Part shown: piece by piece, positions 33,636 to 40,928 of the stretch
Position numbering within the stretch: position 1 is the stretch's first letter
Layout of the letters: every line of letters begins with the position of its first letter
Assembly (NCBI GenBank): GCA_947476825.1
Contig: CANJRV010000013.1
Coordinates: 1-45,260, forward strand
Reading direction: 5' to 3'
Length of the DNA: 45,260 nucleotides
Source: Bacteroidota bacterium
GTDB taxonomy: Bacteria; Bacteroidota; Bacteroidia; Chitinophagales; Chitinophagaceae
Program-made: the position numbers and the translations under genes
The notes under the pieces: generated by a model
Seen by the model: the letters and a program-made list of their open reading frames with translations, nothing else
Databases searched by the model: none
What the model was told of the DNA's origin: nothing

Positions 33636-35588
33636 TTATTGTTTTACAAACTTGCTAGAGTATGTTCCATTTTCTGTTTTAATAGAAATAGAATACATTC
33701 CTTTTGCATAAGCAGAAGTATGAATTGAAATTGTAGATAAACCAGAATTTAATTTACCTAAGTTAACTGTTTCGATAGTATTACCCATCATGTCTACAAC
33801 AGAATAAGTTGTATTCATTCTTTCAGTTAAAGTCAAATCTAAATTGATAACATCCGTTGCAGGATTAGGATAAGCAACTGCTTCGATAAATTCATTCTTA
33901 GCAATAGTAGAAACACCAGCAGGATATACGTTAGTCATTTTAGCATTTAAGATTTTGCTGTTTGTACTATTTTTATCGATCAATAAAACTGCAACACGCA
34001 ATTTGAATGGGTTAGTACCAGATGGCAAAGTCCATGTAAATGGATGAGAATAAGTAGTGCCTGCAATCATAGAAGCAGGTAAAGTACCAGTAGCTCCATC
34101 AAATCCACCAACGATATCTTTTGCTACAAAATCATAATACATTGTAGAAGAAGGAATAGTACCAGGAAGTGTATTGAAATTATATTCCGCATTAGCCATT
34201 GGAGTTGCATTACCTGAACCGCCTACTGCATAATAGTTGTGTTGATCCCAAGTACCACCAGCAGTGCTATGCACTCTGTCTTCAGTTACCACTAAAGCAA
34301 GACGATATTCGCCTGTTAAATTAGTTGCAGGTACAATACTTGAATTAACCGTTAATGTGGAACCAACAAGGGTTGGAGTTGGTAAATTCACAGTTGCGAA
34401 ACCAAAGTCTCCAATATATTTTGAATACATAGTAAATGCATCTTTTGGATCCGCAACTTCTTTACGATCTACAACTAATGAAGGATAGCCACTGATTAAT
34501 GTACCGATACCAGCATCATAAGCAGTTACTGTCATTGGATCGCCATTGTGAACAGATATAGGAACAACATCATTTGGATGTGCTTTGTAAATAGAATCCA
34601 TGTAAATCATACCACGAACGCACCATCCGCACCAAGTACCTGTTGGTTCTTCCATTACTACCGAACGAGCTGGCATAAAGGAAACACCAGTTATTGTTGT
34701 AGTTAATGTATCATCTGAATGATCTGTGTCACCTGCTAATGTTACCCAAACTTTAATGTTGTGCGCACCAGCAGAAGCGATATTATATTGTGTTGTAAAA
34801 GTTGTAGAATTATAAGCAAATGAAGTTACAGAACCTGATACAGTTTGACTTACTACTGGGTTAGCTCCATCTTTATAATTAATAGTATAAGATGTCATTG
34901 CAGATAATCCAGTATTTTGAATAGTGCAAGATAAAGTTTTAAGTGAACCTACAGTTCCATAAGCACTAGCATCAGTTGCCAATGGAGATACAGCAGTCAT
35001 CTTAGCACTTGTAGCTGGCAAGGTTCTTACACTGATATTATCGAAATAAGCACGATCTTTATCATTTGAATTATCATGAAATGCAATACGAATATTTTGT
35101 CCTGCATAAGCACTTAAATCAACGATACGTGTATACCAGAAAGCGTTTTCAGCACTAATACTTAACAATGGAGTAGCTGCAAAGGAAGCAGCAGTAGTTC
35201 CAGCAGTAGTAGATACTCTAATTTCGTATCCTTCTTGATAAGGAGAAGCTTCAGCAGAGGCAACATCCCAAACTAAATAATCACCATTGATTGGTGTGAA
35301 AGCTGGGGTAATTAACCAATCATCAGAAATACCTGCTGGACTATACCAAGAGGTCATACAAGCTGCTTTACCGTGTGTACCACCTGCATTGCAAGTTACA
35401 GCACCCAAAGTACCGAAATTAAAAGCACTTAAATTGGAAACAACCGTAAGACCATCACCATTAATTTGTACCCAGTTTGCTGGTAATGCTGGAGGCGTTA
35501 CAGAAGTAAAATCCTCTGACCAAAGAATTTGTGCTTTAGCTACAGACAAAGATGCAATAGCTAAAAGAGAGAATAGTATTTTTTTCAT
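33636..35588 (-). CDS. Secreted Omp28-like protein with T9SS sorting domain
   Basis: A 650-residue exported protein. Domains in order: signal peptide (residues 1-19, MKKILFSLLAIASLSVAKA), a jelly-roll 'choice-of-anchor' region (about 20-190, ILWSEDFTSVTPPALPANW), a CARDB-like beta-domain (about 195-300), an Omp28/thioredoxin-like part with EEPTGTWCGWCVRG (CxxC near 319-322), and a C-terminal T9SS type A sorting domain (about 575-650, VAYPNPATDVINLDL ... SSKFVKQ). It should be exported by the type IX system and attached to the surface or released. The CxxC suggests redox activity, but that is not proven. A -7 motif lies 18 nt upstream and a terminator downstream. Confidence 0.9.
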   Translation of the reverse strand: MKKILFSLLAIASLSVAKAQILWSEDFTSVTPPALPANWVQINGDGLTVVSNLSAFNFGTLGAVTCNAGGTHGKAACMTSWYSPAGISDDWLITPAFTPINGDYLVWDVASAEASPYQEGYEIRVSTTAGTTAASFAATPLLSISAENAFWYTRIVDLSAYAGQNIRIAFHDNSNDKDRAYFDNISVRTLPATSAKMTAVSPLATDASAYGTVGSLKTLSCTIQNTGLSAMTSYTINYKDGANPVVSQTVSGSVTSFAYNSTTFTTQYNIASAGAHNIKVWVTLAGDTDHSDDTLTTTITGVSFMPARSVVMEEPTGTWCGWCVRGMIYMDSIYKAHPNDVVPISVHNGDPMTVTAYDAGIGTLISGYPSLVVDRKEVADPKDAFTMYSKYIGDFGFATVNLPTPTLVGSTLTVNSSIVPATNLTGEYRLALVVTEDRVHSTAGGTWDQHNYYAVGGSGNATPMANAEYNFNTLPGTIPSSTMYYDFVAKDIVGGFDGATGTLPASMIAGTTYSHPFTWTLPSGTNPFKLRVAVLLIDKNSTNSKILNAKMTNVYPAGVSTIAKNEFIEAVAYPNPATDVINLDLTLTERMNTTYSVVDMMGNTIETVNLGKLNSGLSTISIHTSAYAKGMYSISIKTENGTYSSKFVKQ

Positions 35589-35606
35589 TAATTATTTTTT
35601 AGAAGC

Positions 35607-35614
35607 CAAATGTA
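35607..35614 (-). promoter_or_regulatory. -7 promoter element of the Omp28-like gene
   Basis: TACATTTG on the minus strand is an exact TAnnTTTG match, 18 nt before the ATG, in the 112-bp gap shared with the divergent T9SS cargo gene. Confidence 0.55.
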
Positions 35615-35700
35615 GTTTAAAAAATAATTAATATAAAAATTTATAAAAAATAATTGTTTTAACACAATAAATTGTACTTTGCGCTCAAATCATATTTACT

Positions 35701-36399
35701 ATGAAAAGAATAATCCTTTCTTTATGCTTTATCGCTGTGTCCATGATAGGCTTTTCACAAGGCGTTATTTTGCATGATACTGTGCAAGTAACCATCACCA
35801 AAGATGGTGCTGCCGTGGCTTTGAACGACACAATATTTAATCCTTCAACTACAGATTCATTGTCCGTAACTTGGAGTAAGACAGATAATCTTGGTAGTTT
35901 AACTGGTTGGTCAGGTACGCAAATTTGCGATCCACAACAATGTTATAGCTATGGAATGATTAATACCAATGTGTATCATCCAAAAATTGCACCAGGCAAA
36001 AATGGTGTATTCATTGTGGATGTAAAAGCCCTTCCAACTGCTGTTAATGGTACTGCATTTGTAACCATTGCAGTAACAGCTGGAACTACAGTTGGTAATA
36101 TGGTTTTCAGATATGATGCAATTCCAACAGCAGTTAAAGATTATGAAAACAATAATATCGTATCTCTTTATCCAAACCCTGCTACTAACTTTATCAATAT
36201 TACATTGAATGAAAGAAAAATTTCTACCATTCATGTGTTAAATGTTATCGGTAGAAGAATTGCTAGCTTTAATGTAGATGCCAATAAATCAAATCAATTG
36301 CGTGTACCATTAGATAATGTAGCAGACGGTATTTACTTACTTCAATTTGCTGATAATTCTGGTAAAGTACTTGGCGTGCGCAGAGTAACTAAACAATAA
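35701..36399 (+). CDS. Small secreted T9SS cargo protein
   Basis: A 232-residue exported protein. The signal peptide spans residues 1-20 (MKRIILSLCFIAVSMIGFSQ). A single beta-sandwich domain (about 21-145) contains a Cys pair in GTQICDPQQCYSYG and is of unknown function. A linker leads to a T9SS type A sorting domain (about 150-232) with SLYPNPATNFINITL and GIYLLQFADNSGKVLGVRRV. It is divergent from the Omp28-like gene, another T9SS cargo; both may share regulation. The terminator follows 21 bp after the stop. Confidence 0.9.
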   Translation: MKRIILSLCFIAVSMIGFSQGVILHDTVQVTITKDGAAVALNDTIFNPSTTDSLSVTWSKTDNLGSLTGWSGTQICDPQQCYSYGMINTNVYHPKIAPGKNGVFIVDVKALPTAVNGTAFVTIAVTAGTTVGNMVFRYDAIPTAVKDYENNNIVSLYPNPATNFINITLNERKISTIHVLNVIGRRIASFNVDANKSNQLRVPLDNVADGIYLLQFADNSGKVLGVRRVTKQ

Positions 36400-36420
36400 T
36401 TTCTAAATACTTTTAATTTA

Positions 36421-36455
36421 AAAAGGCTTTCCAATTGGTGAGCCTTTTTTATTTT
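36421..36455 (+). terminator. Intrinsic terminator of the small T9SS cargo gene
   Basis: AAAAGGCT pairs with AGCCTTTT around a 12-nt loop that itself contains CCAATTGG; TTTTATTTTT follows. It ends 15 bp before the exonuclease III start codon. Confidence 0.85.
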
Positions 36456-36470
36456 TACACAAATCAAAAT

Positions 36471-37241
36471 ATGAAAATAGTTTCTTACAACCTCAATGGT
36501 ATACGATCCGCAATAAGTAAAGGCTTGCTAGAATGGATAAAAGAAGATCAAGCCGATGTATATTGCTTCCAAGAATTAAAAGCGAATAAAGAGGATATAG
36601 ATACCGCTGCTTTTGAAACCTTGGGCTATCATTGCCATTGGTTTTCTGCACAAAAGAAAGGATACAGTGGCGTTGGTATAATTAGCAAAATAAAACCTTC
36701 TTCCATTGAATACGGTTGTGGTTTAGAACAAGCTGATTTTGAAGGTCGAGTTTTACAAATAATGCTTGGTGATTTACGGATAGTCAATACCTACTTCCCA
36801 AGCGGTAGTAGCGGCGATGAAAGACAAGTCTATAAAATGGAATTTCTACATGACTACTTGGGTTTTCTTCAATCGAAATTAATAGACACGAATACCAAAC
36901 TAATTGTTGCAGGCGATTACAATATATGTCATAAAGCCATTGATATCCATGACCCAATTGGTAACAAAAATTCAAGCGGATTTTTGCCCGAAGAAAGAGC
37001 ATGGATGGATACATTTTTTGAAACAGGTATGGTGGATTCTTTTCGACATATCAATCCAAATCCACATCAATATAGTTGGTGGAGCTTTAGAGCCAACGCA
37101 AGAAATAATAACAAAGGTTGGCGCATAGATTATATCAATGTTTCTGAAAATTTAAAGTCGCAAATAGCTAATGCCGCTATATTACCTGATGTAAAACATT
37201 CCGATCATTGCCCTGTTTATCTCACATTAAAAAACAAATAA
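36471..37241 (+). CDS. xth: Exodeoxyribonuclease III / AP endonuclease
   Basis: A 256-residue member of the exonuclease III/APE1 family, acting at abasic sites and 3' ends in base excision repair. Active-site motifs are intact: KIVSYNLNGIRSAISKG (Asn), YCFQELKA (Glu35), VNTYFPSGS, AGDYNICH (Asp/Asn) and the C-terminal SDHCPVYL (Asp-His). The frame opens at 36435 inside the preceding terminator; ATG 36471 gives the family's normal N-terminus. DUF4286 follows by 6 bp. Confidence 0.96.
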   Translation: MKIVSYNLNGIRSAISKGLLEWIKEDQADVYCFQELKANKEDIDTAAFETLGYHCHWFSAQKKGYSGVGIISKIKPSSIEYGCGLEQADFEGRVLQIMLGDLRIVNTYFPSGSSGDERQVYKMEFLHDYLGFLQSKLIDTNTKLIVAGDYNICHKAIDIHDPIGNKNSSGFLPEERAWMDTFFETGMVDSFRHINPNPHQYSWWSFRANARNNNKGWRIDYINVSENLKSQIANAAILPDVKHSDHCPVYLTLKNK

Positions 37242-37247
37242 TCCAAC

Positions 37248-37559
37248 ATGTATATTTATAATGTAACCATTAAAATAAACCATAACATCGAACAAGAATG
37301 GTTAAGCTGGATGCAGAACATTCATTTACAAGAAGTAATGGCAACAGGAAAATTTGATTCTTATACATTCTCCGAATTAATTGATCATCATGATGAAGAA
37401 GGTAAAACTTTTGTAGTACAATATTATACAAGCGAAAAAAATCGGTATGAAGATTATATCCAAAACCATGCACCATTATTACGTGACAAAGGCTTTGCAT
37501 TATTTGGCAATCAGTTCATTGCATTTCGAAGTGTTTTGAAAGTAATTAGTAGTGAGTAA
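37248..37559 (+). CDS. DUF4286-family protein
   Basis: A 103-residue small protein matching DUF4286, a family common in Bacteroidota and of unknown function. MYIYNVTIKINHNIEQEWLSW, HLQEVMATGKFDSYTFSEL and TFVVQYYTSEKNRYEDYI are recognisable, forming a ferredoxin-like alpha/beta fold. It follows exonuclease III by 6 bp, so it is co-transcribed. Its last residues (VISSE) and stop codon are encoded by the first bases of the heptamer tract that follows. Confidence 0.88.
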   Translation: MYIYNVTIKINHNIEQEWLSWMQNIHLQEVMATGKFDSYTFSELIDHHDEEGKTFVVQYYTSEKNRYEDYIQNHAPLLRDKGFALFGNQFIAFRSVLKVISSE

Positions 37560-37691
37560 TTAGTAGTTAGTAGTGAGTAAAAAGTAGATAGTATGTAAGT
37601 TGTAAGGCGTAAGGCATAAGTAGTAAGGCGTAAGGCATAAGTAGTAAGGCGTAAGGCGTAAGGCATAAGTAGTAAGGCGAAAGTCGAAAAG
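37543..37691. repeat. Heptamer tract after DUF4286
   Basis: From about 37602 the register is perfect: GTAAGGC, GTAAGGC, ATAAGTA repeated, then GAAAGTC. The first part (GTAATTAGTAGTGAGTAA) overlaps the end of DUF4286. It is the reverse complement type of the CTTACGA-like tracts elsewhere. Confidence 0.8.
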
Positions 37692-37698
37692 TTTACCA

Positions 37699-37829
37699 TT
37701 GGAATTTGGAATTTGGAATTTGGAATTTGGAATTTGGAATTTGGAATTTGGAATTTGGAATTTGGAATTTGGAATTTAAAGATTTGGAATTTGCATTTTG
37801 GAATTTGGAATTTAAAGATTTGGAATTTC
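37699..37829. repeat. TTGGAAT heptamer microsatellite
   Basis: Eleven perfect copies of TTGGAAT (37699-37775), then a degenerate continuation to about 37829 with insertions such as TTAAAGA. It directly follows the GTAAGGC-type tract. No gene is supported in 37560-37979; apart from the repeats it holds only the HU promoter. Confidence 0.9.
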
Positions 37830-37931
37830 TCCTTGTTGTAACAAAATAAATTTACTGTTGATAATATGTGCAAATCCTTTGTGGGTGGGCATTTCATGAA
37901 AAAAAAAATTTTGGATTCTCATAAAACAAAG

Positions 37932-37939
37932 TAATTTAG
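37932..37939 (+). promoter_or_regulatory. Promoter of the HU gene
   Basis: TAATTTAG resembles TAnnTTTG (A for the third T); TTTTGG lies 17 nt upstream as a possible -33 element. The ATG is 40 nt downstream. Confidence 0.45.
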
Positions 37940-37979
37940 CGTCTCAAATCATTTTTCACCATCAAAAAAATTAAAACAC

Positions 37980-38255
37980 ATGAACAAAGCTGAATTAATT
38001 GAAGTCATTGCAAAATCTGCAGACTGTACTAAAACTCAAGCAGGAGAAGCGCTTGACGGTTTTTGTAATGCAGTAACTGCTGCCCTTAAAAAAGGCGACA
38101 AAGTAACCCTAGTAGGTTTTGGTACTTTCTCTGTATCAAAGCGTGCTGCTCGTATTGGTCGTAATCCTCAAACAGGAAAAGAAATTAAAATCGCTGCTAA
38201 AAAAGTAGCTAAATTCAAAGCTGGAAAAGAATTGAGTACGAAGGTTGCAAAATAA
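37980..38255 (+). CDS. HU-family DNA-binding protein
   Basis: A 91-residue histone-like HU protein that bends and packages DNA as a dimer. [20 protein letters not shown] forms the helical dimer base, [20 protein letters not shown] leads into the DNA-contacting arm with [11 protein letters not shown], and a lysine-rich helix ends the protein. Length and motifs are standard. It is a single gene with its own promoter and a strong terminator (38277-38307). Confidence 0.97.
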   Translation: MNKAELIEVIAKSADCTKTQAGEALDGFCNAVTAALKKGDKVTLVGFGTFSVSKRAARIGRNPQTGKEIKIAAKKVAKFKAGKELSTKVAK

Positions 38256-38276
38256 TTTTTGCTACCCTTACCAAAG

Positions 38277-38307
38277 AAAAAAACCGAGTTGTTGCTCGGT
38301 TTTTTTT
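38277..38307 (+). terminator. Intrinsic terminator of the HU gene
   Basis: ACCGAG and CTCGGT form the stem around TTGTTG, with an A-run before and eight T after it. Confidence 0.9.
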
Positions 38308-38453
38308 ATACCCCTATCTCCTCACATAATCCCATAAATCACAGAAGCAATTAGCACTTATTTTTTTCCGCAACTTCTGTGTTTATCTACTTTCTGTAAG
38401 AGAATTTTTTATGGATAAAACAATAAATGCTGCGATGGTAAAAGATTAAGTTA

Positions 38454-38461
38454 TATATTTG
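38454..38461 (+). promoter_or_regulatory. -7 promoter element of the THX gene
   Basis: TATATTTG is an exact TAnnTTTG match, 20 nt before the ATG at 38482. The region between it and the HU terminator has only an inverted repeat (CACAGAAG 38340-38347, CTTCTGTG 38374-38381). Confidence 0.6.
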
Positions 38462-38481
38462 TTTCCTAAACTAATTTATTT

Positions 38482-38589
38482 ATGGGCAGAGGCGACAAAA
38501 AAACAAAACGAGGAAAAATATTCAAAGGTTCATTTGGAAAAATGAGACTTCGTTTGTCAAAAAGAAAATCAACGGAAAAGAAAGCTTAA
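38482..38589 (+). CDS. 30S ribosomal protein THX family
   Basis: A 35-residue, strongly basic protein starting MGRGDKKTKRGKIFKGSFGK and ending with a KRKSTEKKA tail. The MGRGDKKTxRGKIxxGSxG pattern is that of the small THX (bTHX) protein bound in the head of the 30S subunit in Thermus and present in many Bacteroidota. The exact -7 motif upstream and the terminator formed at its stop codon support a true single-gene unit. It converges with the CBS-domain gene. Confidence 0.93.
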   Translation: MGRGDKKTKRGKIFKGSFGKMRLRLSKRKSTEKKA

Positions 38590-38604
38590 GCTTTCTTTTT
38601 TTTA
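38576..38604. terminator. Palindromic terminator that includes the THX stop codon
   Basis: A perfect 24-bp palindrome (38576-38599): arms AAAAGAAAGC and GCTTTCTTTT around TTAA, followed by TTTTTA. The TAA stop of the THX gene lies at the centre, and the CBS-gene stop codon (38602-38604) abuts the other side. It can serve both convergent genes. Confidence 0.85.
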
Positions 38605-39267
38605 TAGATTAATATAACGCATCAACATATTATAGTTCTGTTGCAAATCTAGCTCTTGCTGTTTGTCATTTGAAAACATATCTACAATAGTGTAATTATA
38701 TCTTTCAAAAGTAGCGAGCACTGCCTGCAAATCTGTTTTATTCGTTTTCACGGTCACCCATTGCAATCCAAATTCATCTACCGTTTTTATATGCACACTA
38801 ACAATACTAATATCATTGCTTTCACAAATTCTTGCAATTTCGGAAAGACTATAATTTCTTTCTTCCATTTCTAAAACAAAAATCCCACCAACATCTTTGA
38901 TTCCTTTTTGATCAGCCATAAAAGAAAATAATCCTTCCATTGTAACGACGCCTACAAAATGATTGTGTTCGTTCACCACTGGTAATAAGGAAAGATTAAA
39001 TTCTTTGACCACTTTTATAGCTTCAAATGGATGCATTTGATCTACAACTGCCGGTCTAAAATTAATAAATTCAGCATAAGACAAAGGCTCTTCTGGTGTA
39101 TCCCAATCCAATAAATCATCTTCCGAAATCAATGCCAAATAATTATCCCTGTCCACTAATGGTAAATGAAATACACGATACTCATTCATCAAACTCATCG
39201 CCCTATCGCCTGTATCTAAAAGAGACAACGTTGGTAAGCCAGATGAAATTAAACTTTTAGTATTCAT
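38602..39267 (-). CDS. CBS-domain protein with ACT-like C-terminus
   Basis: A 221-residue cytosolic protein. Two CBS motifs fill residues 1-125 (LDTGDRAMSLMNEYRVFHLP ... VDRDNYLALISEDDLLDWD, and FEAIKVVKEFNLSLLPVVNE ... HFVGVVTMEGLFSFM). The C-terminal part (about 135-205, YSLSEIARICESNDISIVSV) resembles an ACT regulatory domain. Such proteins sense adenine nucleotides or amino acids; ligand and partner are not evident. The alpha/beta hydrolase gene lies 42 bp upstream on the same strand. Confidence 0.88.
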   Translation of the reverse strand: MNTKSLISSGLPTLSLLDTGDRAMSLMNEYRVFHLPLVDRDNYLALISEDDLLDWDTPEEPLSYAEFINFRPAVVDQMHPFEAIKVVKEFNLSLLPVVNEHNHFVGVVTMEGLFSFMADQKGIKDVGGIFVLEMEERNYSLSEIARICESNDISIVSVHIKTVDEFGLQWVTVKTNKTDLQAVLATFERYNYTIVDMFSNDKQQELDLQQNYNMLMRYINL

Positions 39268-39309
39268 AGTTCTTTAAAACGTAAATATCTATTAATAAGT
39301 ACAAACTAA

Positions 39310-40068
39310 TTAAGTATGTTTTTGTAAAAAATCATTCAAGATAATATTAAATTCTCCAGGCACTTCCATCATTGGCGCATGCCCACATTTGTCTACCCAA
39401 TGCAATTCAGATTGAGGCAATAATTTTTTAAATTCTTCTGCAACCATGGGTGGTGTAATGGTATCATTTTTCCCCCAAATCAAACATACAGGCTGCTTAA
39501 TATTTTTTAACTCTTCGCCTAAATGATGACGAATAGCTGACTTCGCTAAGTAAATAATTTTAACAGCTTTCAATCGATTATTGACAATATTATATACTTC
39601 GTCTACAAGCTCTTGTGTTGCCGAATTTGGATCATAAAAAGTAAGTTCCACCTTCTTTCGAATATAATCTTTATCACCACGTTTTGGATAGGTTTCGCCC
39701 ATGCCATTTTCAAATAATCCAGAGCTGCCAGTAAGTGTAATGGTCTTTACTTTATCAGAATGCTTCAATGCATAAACCAAGGCAATATGACCTCCCAAAG
39801 AATTTCCTAATAAATGTACATTACTCAACTTTTTATATTCAATAAATTTGGCAACGTATTTGGCAAGTCCAGAAACAGATGTATCCAAATTAGTTAAATC
39901 ATACAAAGGCAACATGGGAATATAGACAGTATACTTTTCTTTGAAACAATCTATCAAGTCTTTAAAATTACTTAAGGCGCCAAATAGTCCATGAAGTAAT
40001 ACTAAACTCTCGCCAGTTCCTTCTTGCACATATTTAAATTTACCTGCTTGTTTTATTTCGTATTGCAT
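39310..40068 (-). CDS. Alpha/beta-fold hydrolase
   Basis: A 252-residue hydrolase with an intact catalytic triad: Ser90 in LLGNSLGGH, Asp201 in WGKNDTITPP and His229 in DKCGHAPMMEVP. The oxyanion region LLHGLFGALSNF is present. The pattern resembles carboxylesterases/MhpC-like C-C bond hydrolases; the substrate is unknown. A -7-like motif TACTTTAG (40088-40095) lies 19 nt upstream. The CBS gene follows by 42 bp. Confidence 0.9.
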   Translation of the reverse strand: MQYEIKQAGKFKYVQEGTGESLVLLHGLFGALSNFKDLIDCFKEKYTVYIPMLPLYDLTNLDTSVSGLAKYVAKFIEYKKLSNVHLLGNSLGGHIALVYALKHSDKVKTITLTGSSGLFENGMGETYPKRGDKDYIRKKVELTFYDPNSATQELVDEVYNIVNNRLKAVKIIYLAKSAIRHHLGEELKNIKQPVCLIWGKNDTITPPMVAEEFKKLLPQSELHWVDKCGHAPMMEVPGEFNIILNDFLQKHT

Positions 40069-40187
40069 ATTCTAAAAAGCTATACTGCTAAAGTAATTGA
40101 ATAATTGAGAAAAGTGAAATAACTTGACTTTGTTTTCTATATCTCACATTTCAATAACAAAATATTGGAGGTTGCATCACCGCCAAA

Positions 40188-40700
40188 CTATTTATCTTGA
40201 CAATCATTCCCATTCTCTTCCACATAAAGTTCCATTTTAACTTTACAAATTCCAGCATGCAAAAACCCAATTTGTTCCGCTCCTCTAGTGGTTAAATCAA
40301 TGAGTCGCTTATTATGCGCCCCCATTCTATCATTCACCAAAACAACCACTGATTTTCCGTTTGCTAAATTCGTTACTTTCACTAGCGTACCCAACTTTAC
40401 TTTATTACAAGCCGCAGTTAAATTTTCATTTAGAAATTTTGCTCCTGTTGCCGTTTTATGCCCGTTAAACTTAGCATGATAATAACTTGCCTTACCCACC
40501 CATTCATGTGTAGGAGCAGCTTTTGATTGAGCAAGTGACTGCAGTGGAACAAATAAACCGACAATGAAAATAATCTGCAGAATATGAATAATGTACTGAG
40601 AATAATTTGGGCGGCACACACGCTTTGCGTTCCAATCTTTTTGCGTCAGAGCCCGCAAAAAGGATTTCCACTTCAATCGTTGCCGCAATACATCCACCAT
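40188..40700 (-). CDS. RlpA-like double-psi beta-barrel protein with repeat-derived 5' end
   Basis: Residues ~65-165 form an RlpA-like double-psi beta-barrel: VGKASYYHAKFNGHKTATG, LGTLVKVTNLANGKSVVVLV and NDRMGAHNKRLIDLTTRGAE. RlpA proteins bind or cleave denuded glycan strands of peptidoglycan at septa. A signal peptide-like segment (IIHILQIIFIVGLFVPLQSLAQ, about 37-58) precedes it. The only ATG in frame (40700) lies beyond the dispersed element E4, so the first ~30 residues (LRQRLKWKSFLRALTQKDW and on) would be encoded by the repeat. The true start may be a non-ATG codon near 40600 or a codon in the repeat. No SPOR domain is present. Confidence 0.75.
   Translation of the reverse strand: MVDVLRQRLKWKSFLRALTQKDWNAKRVCRPNYSQYIIHILQIIFIVGLFVPLQSLAQSKAAPTHEWVGKASYYHAKFNGHKTATGAKFLNENLTAACNKVKLGTLVKVTNLANGKSVVVLVNDRMGAHNKRLIDLTTRGAEQIGFLHAGICKVKMELYVEENGNDCQDK
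40608..40690 (-). repeat. Dispersed ~85-bp hairpin element, copy E4
   Basis: Read on the minus strand it begins GTATTGCGGCAACGATTG and ends GTGTGCCGCCC. The core stem is CTTTTTGCG/CGCAAAAAG with an 8-nt loop. It occupies the 5' end of the RlpA-like reading frame in the same orientation. Confidence 0.85.
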
Positions 40701-40928
40701 AAAAAATCATTTTCTCATTTTACATTTTGCTTGCCGTTGATCTCAAGCATTACCCTATCTAGATTTACAAAAGAACAAAAAGAGAAGGATAAAAAACTAA
40801 ATCATTTCAAATTAATATCGTGATGGTGGGCGTATCTTCAATGTGATGGCAAGAATGCACTAGTAAATAACCTTAGAAAATGATTTAAAAAAAGATGGAG
40901 TAGTCAAGGAACAAATCACCCCTAAAGG

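Noticed and set aside
36435-36470. Upstream start for exonuclease III
   Set aside because: It lies within the terminator of the preceding gene; ATG 36471 gives the standard N-terminus.
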